This document shows positions 12,257 to 24,698 of a stretch of DNA of 64,000 bases, piece after piece. The notes under the pieces were generated by a model, which was not told the origin of the DNA, made no database searches, and saw only the letters and a program-made list of their open reading frames with translations. Positions within the stretch are counted from its first letter, which is position 1; the number at the start of each line of letters is the position of its first letter. The position numbers and the translations under genes were made by a program. Origin of the DNA: Lonicera japonica (Eukaryota; Streptophyta; Magnoliopsida; Dipsacales; Caprifoliaceae); the NCBI GenBank assembly GCA_021464415.1, contig CM038468.1, forward strand, positions 40,784,969 through 40,848,968, given 5' to 3'.

Positions 12257-12491
12257 AGGGTGGCACTAATTATACATGGCAAAATACTCGGTAACACTCT
12301 TTCATTTATTCGGTGTAATAACATCGAGTATGTGCACATTTGGTGCATATGAATCGAGTCACTATTTAGTATCAAAAATTTATATTAGCTCAGTACAATA
12401 GTACCGAGTATGTGCACCTACTTGATGGTATTACGCCGACTTAATGTTAGAATTTTAAAAAGTATTTTAGTAAGTGTAATTAGCGACACCT
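12257..12491. mobile_element. MITE with about 40 bp imperfect TIRs (family A, copy 1)
   Basis: The left end AGGGTGGCACTAATTA and the right end, reverse complemented, AGGTGTCGCTAATTA continue into matching AAAATACT blocks. Flanking TTA is at 12254-12256 and 12492-12494. Inside is a repeated motif (T/C)CGAGTATGTGCAC. A related 246 bp element lies at 29402..29647. Confidence 0.7.
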
Positions 12492-13750
12492 TTAATTAAT
12501 GGTATTGTATCATTGTAAAAGATGGAGAGAGGTTAAGGGTTGAATCAAATCATGATAAAGGTCCCCGAGTAGGATACATCATTGTGATTAAATGATAAAT
12601 GATCTAGGTTCGAACAACCAATACAATTATTGGCACAATATTTTGTATACAAAAAAAAAAAAGAAGACAAATGTGTCCACTTCCAAAGATCCATGGACCA
12701 ATTTCTTTGCTTTTTTTTTTTTCAAATAAATTTAAAGGGGCAATTTTAAAAATGCATAAATTGTCACATGAAATAAATATAATAAATTACATCTAGGATG
12801 TTAGGATAATAGAAATGAGGTGTTTTTTTCCCCTTTCATCCAAGTTCAAATTATATATGGTAACCTCATTTTTCTTCCCCTTTTTTTTTATAATCGCCTA
12901 TCAATTGTATCAGCTTACTGCTTATATATATATATATATATAATACATGTAATAAATTGTCTCTTTATAAAAAAGTTTTTTTTTTTTTGAAATTTCAATT
13001 CCTACTCAAGATAACTTTTCCATTTTTTTAATATAATAAGGATACTACATACTATTGGAATTGACTTGTGTAGTCTCTAGCGTTAAAAAATTCATTACAA
13101 ATGTACATAAAATGTTCCCAAAAATACAAGAAAGATATAGCTAAAAATTGTATTAAAGTGCTAAGAACTTATCTAAAGTGTTAATAATTTTTTCAATGAG
13201 AATCGGACTATAATTGTATGAGTATAAGAGCATAATATCAAAAAAAAAGTCTTACATATCCATGTGATTATTATGTATTAATTAAAATATGACATTTTTA
13301 GCAAATATTTAAAATAATTAATATTTTATGTCAAATAAATATATTTGTGTAAATAAATGGACAAAACTATGCATTTAGGCACTGGCATAGCAGTCAACAT
13401 TCTTAGCTGCTTTTGTGTGCGTGGTCAAAATTTGTTAAAAGGTTCCTTTTAGCGCCGGCTCTCGTCGGCCAAAACAACCTAACTCAACAACCAAACACTA
13501 CAAATTCAATCAAAATTCAAAAACCGAATTGAACGAATATTAACACAAACAAAACACGAGCCCCACACGTATATAGGATATAACTGATTTAAAAGAGTAA
13601 AAATTAAAAATATAATATATAGTTCAATAGATTAAAAAAAAAAAAAGTATACATATATAGGCGTCTCTATCCATTTACAATGGCGCTTGTCTCAAATCTA
13701 TACTCACCCTCTACCTGTCACCAACATTGAATAGCGTGCCGATCTTTCTA

Positions 13751-13760
13751 TTTATATATA
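13751..13760 (+). promoter_or_regulatory. Likely TATA box of LACS6
   Basis: TTTATATATA lies about 160 bp before the LACS6 ATG, which fits a leader of roughly 130 nt. AT-dinucleotide runs are common here, so this is inference from position. Confidence 0.45.
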
Positions 13761-13918
13761 TACATATGCATTTGTTTGTTTTGTGCAATAAATATAAATT
13801 CACACACACATATATATATAATCAATCTATCATTCTTTAGTAAAATCTGAAACACATACTTCACAATCAGTACTAGCTTACTAGATCAGGAGGAAGAAGC
13901 AATACGACACACTTTCCC

Positions 13919-16900
13919 ATGGATTCTTCACCAGCCGACCGCCGCCTTCAAGCTATTCAAAACCACCTCAGCTCCGCCGCCGCCGATCAATCTTCTCTTC
14001 TCCGGCCAAACCAAACCGCCGGCGAGTTCTTCTCCGGTACTCCCTCTCTCTACATATATATATATATATATGTGTGTGTGTGTATGTATAGATGTGTTTG
14101 TGATTTCTTTTATGTTGAATTTGGAGGCAGAGACTGTGTAGATATATTTTTTTTTTAATGTTAAATTGTGATTTGTTTACTGGTAATTGATTAGAAGAGG
14201 ATTAATTGAAGTTCATATGTTGAATTTGGGGCCTACACTTTATTGAACTTTTGAAAATTTCTTTTTTGAGGATTGGATTAATTAGATTTTGGTTGTCGCT
14301 GTATGGGGGAAATTAAAAGTACTATCAACATCGTGAGGAAAAAATGAACATAGTATATTTTTGCTTTTTAAGGTTATGCAATGCTTCTTTCTATGAAGAT
14401 AGTATTTTGGGCCTTTGTACCAAAAAAAAAAAAAAAGAACAAAGTATTTTGGCCCAAATTAGACAAGATAGTTGTACAGTGTTAGATTAAATTGAGGGGA
14501 GGTTTTTTCTTTTTTCTTTTTTTGGGTTTTGGTGTTCTGTAATTGGATACTTTGGTTGGATCTTGATAATTATAGTATCAAGAAATGGATGTGGATGCAC
14601 CTGAAAAGTTTAGTTTCATCACACTTTGACATCGTTTTTACTACTGAAATGCAAATGGCAAATTTTCGTGTGGGGATTTTGCTTTAATTGATTTCAATTG
14701 TGGACCCCTAGCAACACTTTGTTCGCCACATTCATCTTGTGATTCCACGAAGGATGTACTGAGGTTTATATTGCAATCCACTTTTTGGATTCACTGGGAC
14801 AGAATAATGTGATTTGGGGAGATTCCCAACTTGGACTAGAACATCTTGAATACCTGAGGTGTAATTTATTAAGTGGGAATTTGGATATATAAGGTTGGGC
14901 ACTTTCTTGGGTATGGATCATGGTTTAGTGACATGGTGGTCAAAGACTCGGCCTTCTAATTTTTTACCAGTTCAATTTTGGGAGAGAAAACGATTCATTT
15001 TCTAAAAGTTGAGAAAAGAATTTGAATTTCTTTTATAGGACTCAACAAGTCAACAAGTGAACTCAATGAGTTGCTGAGATTTCGGCCTTTATCAAGCAAT
15101 GGAGAGTCTCGTTTGATTTGTTAATGCATAGATACGGGTGTGGAGAAACCTATAAGGAAGGAGGGTTAGGAGCATTATAAACTTAAAACTTTGTTATATA
15201 TCTTAAATTCTTAACCCCTTTATGTAGGAATCTTTCAATACAGAAATTGGATCGGAAGTTGACTTCATTTTTTGTGTGGAACTATTGTACAAGACTACAA
15301 GTCCTTTTACACAAAAAAGTTTTTCACTAAGATTGTCAGAGGTAAGTTGCTGGTGGTAGTACTGAAAAGCAAATGATTCCTTTTCCTTCTCGAAATTCCT
15401 GTTCTTGATTTATTATATAGGTGGGACATGGACCCACTAGTAAAAGTGCGATGCAACCATTTGCATGTACTAAAGTTCACATGTACCTATTCCTGTTCTT
15501 GATTTATAATGAGGTTGAAATTAAACTATTCCTTTTTTTGAATGTCCCATATTAAGAGTATTGTTTAGGGCATAATCAATGTACCAAATTTCACAACACC
15601 GGAAAGTTGTTCTCTGCCATTCATTAGTTTGAAATTAGTGCAGTCCTTTAAAAAGATGGAGATGTCAAAGTGGATCCTTAATTTGGGACGGAGGGAGTAA
15701 AAAGTGGGGGATGATTTGGATATCACATTTGCAGATAACACTATCACCCTATAACCTTTGCATTATCTAAGTTTTGTTATTAAATTTTAACACAAGGAGT
15801 GCCTTTTTGTGTTGGTTGCAAGTAAAAGCAACTCTTTTTTTTTAATTTGCCGCTGCTTAACTCATTCAAACCATTTGTGTTTTCATTGGCTCATTGCCAT
15901 TACCCAAAAATTATTGGATCTTCGGGCTTTTACTTGCTATCAACAAATTTACTTGTGGTTTGCATGCTTTTGTAGTACATTTGACTTGTGGTTTAATTTT
16001 TGTATGTACATAAAATATATAATATATATAAGATTATATGAATATTTGTATTTATCATTGTCATTTTGTGTCCTTATTTTTCAGTATTTCTCATGTAGGA
16101 CTGCCATTCTGTGTCGGGTAAAGCAACCATTCCCGTATATGTGCGTCATGGATCATAAACATTCAAATATAGCCCTAGTCGGATCTGAAAGTGTTTCCAT
16201 AGTGACAATAATCGTTTAACTAGCCTTTGATGGACAAATGAAATAGAAGTCATTCAGCTTCTATATAATAAAGAAATCTTGAAATTTGGAGCATCCCACA
16301 ATTTCAATACAAGTTAACTCCAAATTTTGTAGTGATTGAACCTATCAGTAAATAAAGTTAACATAATCTAAACCAATTATGTATATCTATATTTAGTACT
16401 CCCTATGTCCCAACTCCCAATTAAGAGTCCACTATTCCTTTTTGGGACATCCCAAATCAAAAGTCCATTTCTTTTTCGAGACATAATCAATCTACCAAAA
16501 TCTCACCATTGTAAATAAGTTTTATTACTGGCCATTTATTTGGTCGAAATTAGTGCGTTCTTGAAAATAAGTCTGGGAAAGGAGAAAGTGGTAGAAATCA
16601 GATGCACAGGCAACAAGACTCGCATGCAATTGGCACTTTTTTTACACATAATCACTTGAATCAATGTATTTGCTAGTCATTAGAATGCTCTGTGAGGATT
16701 GGTAAGAAACTGCGTTCGGTGTATGTCACATTTAAATCTCTTTGAGCTACTTAGCCTGGTGGATAGGCATATTGCATTATTTTGTGACGATTACGATATA
16801 TTTTATCTTTACGACCACTTTAGCTATCTATGTGAGATTACTGGATCTGTCTAACTAGTATTGTGCTGTTTGTCTCAGTAGATGAATTAAAACCGTTCCT

Positions 16901-19900
16901 TTTTTATTTTGTGTTTTATACTTTAGTTTGTTTTGTTTCAGGCTTTGTATATGTTGTCTTCCCATTATTCACTTCTTTACTTCCTGTTTTAATATCGTCA
17001 ATGCTGGCATTGAAATCTGAGCAGAGCAGGGTTACAGTGTTGTGCTTCCAGAGAAATTGCAGACGGGAAAGTGGAATGTATACAGGTTCAAACTTCGAAC
17101 CATATATTTATTTCAATCAGATCCTATTGATTGAGGTAGTTTCTGAGATACCATTCCTTCAATGGCAGATCTGCACGTTCTCCTTTGAAGCTTGTTAGTA
17201 GATTCCCCGATCATCCTGAAATCAGTACCTTGCATGATAACTTTGTGTGAGAATCCCCCTCTTTCCTTGGTTAAGTTCACCTTATTTCTCTCTTGTTCAC
17301 TGATTTTGTGTTCACTCACCTCTGTGTTAATTTGATTTAAGAGTAATTCACCAAGTTTTTTGCTCTAAATTGAGATCATAGGCGCTCAGTTGAGACTTTC
17401 AGAGATTACAAGTACTTGGGCACACGCATTCGGGTGGATGGAACAGTTGGAGAGTAAGTTTCCTACTTGACTAAGGTGGCGTTTGTTTTCCTTCTGAATT
17501 CTGAATCAAAAGTCTAAAAGCTGAATGTGGAATTTTTTTTTGGGGGGGTCCATTGCAATATCTGAATACACACTAGACGTATTACTTTGACCATTTTCCC
17601 CTTCTTTTATCTATTGAAACGTACCCAAAAGATTTGGGTTGAGGGCAAAAATGGTGTTATGCAACTATTCTGACTCCCTTAATCATGTTAAGAGTTAGGA
17701 GAGCCTCTGAATGATTAGAGGCAAATTAAGAGGTTACTTCTGAATTTTTAACCAAAACGAACACTACTCACCTCCGAAATCTGAATTCGTCAAAACAAAT
17801 ATACCCTTGGCCTTGCAATCCATTTTGAAGCCCCCATCTCCATTTTTATTCATTTCTGCAGATACAAGTGGATGACATATGGGGAAGCAGATTCTGCCCG
17901 GTCAGCAATTGGTTCCGGTTTAGTGTACCACGGGATCACAAAGGCATGTTACATCAACAATGAATTTGTTTTATTCTTCTTTTGAATGTAGTTTTATTTT
18001 CTTTTTCTTTTTCTTTTTAACTTTGACCCCTATTGTTAATGCAAAATTAGACTTACCCCAACACCTTGTTTTCAAATCCTTAGCCTTTGCACCCTGCTCA
18101 CAGGGGAATCTCAAAGATTTAATAAAAATGGGGGACTAAGTCCAAGGATTATGTTAGAAATATTTGACATTGCCCCCTATTTTTACAAAATTCTTCGAGA
18201 TTCCGCTGCTTGCAAGGGGCGTTTCTAACAATTATGAAAACAGTGGGGCAAGTCTAATTTCGCATTAAGAACAGGGGGCAAATTCCAAAAATCCTTTTTT
18301 CTTTTATTTTCCCTTTTTTTACCTGCAGGTTAATTGAGTTGGTTGAATTTTCAACAGGGATCCTGTGTTGGACTTTACTTTATCAACAGACCGGAGTGGG
18401 CAATAGTTGATCATGCCTGCTCTGCCTATTCATACGTGTCGGTTCCTTTATATGATACTCTTGGTTCGTTCCTTTGTAATTTCAGTATAATTATCACTTC
18501 AAAATTATCTATTTTTGTTGTGTCTAATCTTTGTATAATTATCATTAACCTAACAGGACCAGACGCCGTCAAGTATATTGTGAATCACGCTATTCTACAA
18601 GCCATATTTTGTGTGCCTCAAACACTAGATATTGTGAGTCTAGTACCGTTCCGTTCTCAAGTTTTGTGCTCATTAACTAGAAACTTGTAATGCTCACAAG
18701 TCACGAGTGCTCATCATTTACAACAATGGATTTTGTCAGTAACAAGTTTTTAGATATTTGTTGCATTTTTACTTTTCTTATCATATGTTTAGAACTTGGT
18801 ATCCATTTTTCATAAAGCACGCAATGTCCAATTTTGTAAAATGACAATGAAATTTAGAACTCGATAGTAAATTTGATGGGATTAGTAGGGCTTTTTTGAC
18901 TTTGCACCTTATTTTATATGCAAAATTAGACTTGCCCCTAGTTTTCATTGGACCTACCCTTCTACATGCGGGGGAATCACAAAGAATTACATAAAAACAA
19001 GGGTTTAAGTCAAAAAGGATTACATTAAAAAATTGGAAGGCTTACACAAGTTTCTGTTAGTTTTATTTAATTTTTTTTACGTCACAGATTATGTCTTTAT
19101 CTTTGTAATTTAAATTGCAGTTGCTGAGCTTCTTGTCTGAAATTCCTTCAGTGCGTCTAATAGTGGTACGAAGATCCATTCTATTTCTTTCAATTAAACT
19201 GAAGAATCTTCTTTACTGGTTTCTTGTTTTTATAAATTTGGACTTCACCAAAAAAGAAAACCCTTGGTGCTATCTTAGGTTTCACTGTTATACAGGTGGT
19301 CGGAGGGATAGATGAACATATGCCATCTCTTCCATCAACAACTGGAGTTGAGGTTATCTCGTATTCAAAAATACTTAGTCAGGTGATCTTGATGTCTTTC
19401 TCTTTCAGAAATTACTTAGTAACTTTTCTCTTGCAATGTTGAAAATAATAAACTACTTCATTCAGGTTTTTTTTCTTTTCAAAATTTGATTTCTATATTA
19501 TGTTTATACAGTAGTTTATTTCTTTAATAAATGCTGTTACCCCTGCTTGAGCATAGGACTTGACCAAAAAAATATATCGGATGTTAATATAATTCTATGT
19601 AGAAATCCTGTGCAACAAAAATTGCTCAGCACGCCCTAAATTACATCAATTAACCCTCAATTCAAACCTTAGACGTAACTAATTAATCCCCAAACTTATT
19701 CCATATGTGACTTACTTTTGTAATTTACTTGCACTCACATTCCATAACTCTTTTGTTTCCTAATATACTCCCTCCGTCTCTAATTAAGAGTCACACTTTC
19801 CTTTTTGAGACGTTTTGAATAAAGAATTCGATTTCCTTTTTGAACATAATCAATGTATGGTACTGGTTAGATTGATATTATTGTTTTCTTTAAAAGTGTG

Positions 19901-22900
19901 AAAGTCAAGTGGGACTCAAATTTTGAGATGAGGTATTACTATAATCAATTTTATATTGACGTTGATTGAAGGTAATCATGTTTTCTCCATTTTCCCAATA
20001 TGGATGGCCTTCTTTCAGGGCCAGAGCAACCTTCAACCTTTTTGCCCACCAAAACCTGAGGATGTTGCTACAATATGCTACACTAGTGGTACAACCGGGA
20101 CACCAAAGGTATTTCTTTAAATTCCTATGAACTTCTCTTCAACACTACTTAATATTATTTAATTTCCTATAGTAAGTAATTAAGTAATAATTTCTTATTT
20201 GACTTCCTATGACAAGTAAATAAATCCTTTATCTTTCGTAACTTTGTAAGGGAGCTGTCCTGTCCCATGGAAACCTCATCGCGAATATTGCTGGTGCAAC
20301 TGTTAGTACCAAATTGTTTCCTTCAGATGTGTGAGTATTAGTGATTTACTGTACCAGAAATTAAACATCAATGTTGATGCATTTATTTTGTGATTATTTT
20401 ACTCAATTTCCATTATTTTTCCCCATTTTTATCTCCTTCTTTGACAGTTACATATCTTATCTTCCTTTGGCGCACATATATGAGCGGGCTAACCAGGTCA
20501 TGTTGGTATATTTTGGAGCTGCATCGGGATTCTACCAAGGAGTAAGAGACTCAGTCTCAAACTTTTTTTCTACTTCCAATATGTACTCTTGAGTAATTTC
20601 ATTTGCTTTTCTACTTCGAATATGTACTCAAGTAATTTCATTTGTTCCAATTAGCAGTTTAATTCTTTAATTGCATCAGCTAGAATAAGGGTAATAAAGG
20701 ATAGGATAAGATTCAGTTGGATAAGACTTCATCTAGTCCTGCATTTGGAGCCATCCCAGATTATAAGTCTAGATAAAGTATAATAATTCTATATATGATG
20801 TAAATATCATATATTCAAATAATAAAAGTATAGTTAATATGTAATGTGGGATAATATTGTCTTTTTAACATACTGTCTTATCCCACCGTGGGATAAGAGG
20901 CATCTTAAGGATAAATAATTAACCTTGATATCCAATCATGATCGGCACCAAAAAATTTATCCTATCCCGTTCTCTTACCCTGCATGTCAAATAGAGATGG
21001 ATGTAATACCCGACCATGTAGTTGAAGAAGGTTTTTGTAATAAAGTAGTAAATTTTTGGATTCCTTTAAAAAGTTGTGTACAATTTTTGGCAACATAGCG
21101 AGGAGATAGGTTACCATATATTTCTGGATACAATGTATTTGCATGCAAGAGTATTATACTAATATTTTTTTTAAGTATTTTAAAGAAACCAAATATGTAA
21201 AAGAATGATAAAATTTTTGTTTGGTTGTCATAAAAAAACTATTTGATATTAGACTTTTAGTACAACTAACATTAGGGATTTTAGTCAGGCTAGGTAATTC
21301 TTAGCTCTCATTCATACATTTGATGGATCACACATAAATAATAGAACTCATCCAACAGAAGACTATTCCGATGCCACACACAGTTTAATGGCAACCCTCA
21401 TATACGGTAAAGTATTATATTTCTTGAGGTACCAGGAACCATCCAAGTTCTTCTGTATTTTAATTACCGCGTAAATTATCCATGTGCGTCCACAAAAAAG
21501 GAAAAATACTTTATCCATCATCTTAAGAATGTCTACTGGCGGCAAGAGTGTTGGCTGGCGATATGAAATCAAGGTTCGCTAGTATCATAAAGTACTGTAT
21601 ATAGTATTGTCTTCCAGATTTATATGCTATTTATGATTATTATTATCTTTTTTTTTGCAGGACAATTTGAAACTAATGGATGATATGGGTGCTCTAAGAC
21701 CCACTGTATTCTGCAGTGTTCCTCGGTTGTATAATCGAATATATGCTGGGTAAGAACATTTTCTGGTGCTTAGTAGTAGACTACTAGTTTTACTCATCAA
21801 ATTGCTTTCTTATTTATGTCATCAATTTAATTGAGGGATGCTTTCTTTGTTTCAGCATTATGAATGCTGTAAAGACATCTGGTACCCTGAGGGAAAGGCT
21901 GTTTAATGCTGCTTTCAATGCTAAGAAAAACGCGATTCTGAGTGGTTAAGTATTTTTTCACTCTGTTTTGAGACTTTTTGCATATGAGAACCATGGTAGT
22001 TGTTAGGTAGTTTCTATATTTGAATACTATGTACAGTATGGTATTCTAACTATATTATTATTAATTTTTGAGAAAAGTTAGAAAAATGTATGCTAAGATT
22101 GTAAGAAATTATGGCGCTGGAGAAATTATTGGCCGAAGAGTTGATTATCAAAATTATAACATCACTTATTACATAATGTCTCTGAAAGTACCATTTAGCT
22201 GCTAACATTTAAAATGATTATTCACTACCATAATGATTATTTTAACTTTTTTTTTCCTTCTTTTTTTTTGTGAAATGATTACACTCGCATAATGGTTTCC
22301 TTTGAAAAAAATTTATTCTATAATGTTTCTACACCTCTGAATATTTTTTCTTTTGTAAAAAAGAAACTACTCCGCTGAATGTATTGAACGTAAATCTGTA
22401 ATGTTGGTTTTGTTAAATTGAAATATTTTTTATACACAGAATAAAAGGAAAATTTACAGTTTAATTTCTCCTTTTTCTGAAGTTTTTAGGCTGGTCTTGC
22501 ATTTTTTACAGGTAAAAATCCATCTCCAATGTGGGACAGATTAGTATTTAATAAAATAAAGGAAAAGCTTGGAGGACGAGTTCGGTATATGATTTCTGGT
22601 GCATCTCCCTTATCTCCTGATGTGATGGACTTTCTGAGGGTGTAAGTTCATTGTATTCCCAACATGATTTCCTACTCATAAATTAATAAATATTATAAAA
22701 CATATACTCGATTTTTTTGTAATTAACAAGTTAGAGTAATATAAACAGGTGCTTTGGTTGTTGGGTTTTAGAAGGATATGGCATGACTGAGAGTTCTTGT
22801 GTTATAAGCTCTATGGATGAGGAGGATAACTTATCTGGTCATGTTGGCTCTCCTAATCCTGCTTGCGGTGAGCTAATTATCATTAATAAAAAAAAAATTT

Positions 22901-23408
22901 AAATTATTGATTTTCTCCCAAAAAGGAACGTGACTCTTAATTTGAGACAGAAGGAGTACTTGATTTTTATATTGAAAATAGGCCCATTGCCACGCTTTCC
23001 TTGTCTTCTCATTCTTATTTATTTATTTATTTATTTATTTATGTATTTGTCACTAGATTATAACATGTTGAAGTTTTCAACTTGTAACTAATTTTCTGAA
23101 CAATATAAAAATGGAGAAAAGGGTTCCTAGGACAATATTTATTTGTACTTTCGTTATGCACAGTGAACTTATGTTGGGCTAAGTGCTTATGTTTACCTTG
23201 TACGGTTTCAGAGATTAAGCTTGTAGATGTTCCAGAAATGAACTATACATCTGAGGATAAGCCTTCTCCACGAGGCGAAATATGTGTAAGGGGCCCCATT
23301 GTGTTCCAAGGCTACTATAAAGATGAAGTCCAAACGTACATTCCTTTCCTTCTTTAACAGTCTCGTGTGTGAGTGAGTGAGTGAGTGAGTGAGTGAGTGA
23401 GTGAGTGA

Positions 23409-23441
<33 letters not shown>

Positions 23442-24663
23442 TTAAATCAGATCTGATAACGTTGAACAAATTTTGCTTCAGGAGAGAAGCAGTCGATGAC
23501 GATGGATGGCTTCATACTGGAGACATAGGGTTATGGTTACCTGGAGGCCGCTTAAAGATAATTGATAGGTAAGTGCATAACACATCCTTGGCGATAGACC
23601 TTGAAGGAATTGTTAATGGCTCTGTATGCTTGTGATTTATGAACATCTTAATTGTGATATATCATGGATTCTTGTTGGAAGGAATCTTTGAGAATCCTAA
23701 AAATAACTGTGATAGATGGTATTTTTCGAACAAAAGTACCTCCTATATGTGTCAGGGAGTAGAAATATGGTGGTTTAAGTTGAGAATTGAGATATTGACT
23801 AATATTACTTTATTCATGATTTTCTAGTACCAACATACTGTCTGAAACACCTGCACCTGCATTTGTGCTGACATTCTCACCCACATGGGAGGTTAACAAA
23901 GCGAACAAGAAGTTAGGATGTTAATCCCTCCGAACAAAATTGTCGAGGAGATGATCTGTGATTTGAGAGGTGTGGCCTACGGCCGAGGCACCTAATTTAG
24001 TTGATCTTGTTTAGTTTCTATTTCTTTCTTCCAGTTTGCATCAAAAAATGAACATATTAGCATCCAAACTTGGCAAATGGAGAAATTCATTTCAAGTTTA
24101 GTATCACAGCGTACCAACTATAATTCAGTATATACAGAGAGAGGTCTTCTCTGGTACAGACTGTCTGTATTTAGACTGGACTTTTAGTGACAGTTATCCA
24201 TCACCAATCCATTTGGAGATACATTTAGTGACAGATAACCGTCACCAAATGTCCGGTTCGTTTGTGGACCATCCGCGTTAGAGACTGGCCATATATATAT
24301 ATATATATTATTTCATAAACTGGACAGTTGTTGGATTCTACTTTTAAGACGTAATACTGTGACAGGAAGAAGAACATTTTCAAATTGGCACAGGGAGAGT
24401 ACATAGCTCCTGAAAAAATCGAAAACGTATATGCTAAGTGCAAGTTTGCCGCGCAGTGCTTCGTCTATGGTAAGAAACATGAGGTTTCTCAACGCATCCA
24501 TTTTGTTTGTGTGCCCACGCGTATGTGCACGAGTGATGGTCATTTGTTTTTTTGGTAGGTGACAGTCTGAATTCATCTTTGGTTGCTATTGTGTCTGTGG
24601 ACCCTGATGTGTTGAAATCCTGGGCCGCAGCTGAAGGCATTAAGGTTAGGAAACCTTTGCCCC

Positions 24664-24698
<35 letters not shown>

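Noticed and set aside
23215..23469. 84-residue - strand frame with Leu-Thr-His-Ser repeats
   Set aside because: It is antisense to LACS6 exon 17 and the GTGA microsatellite.
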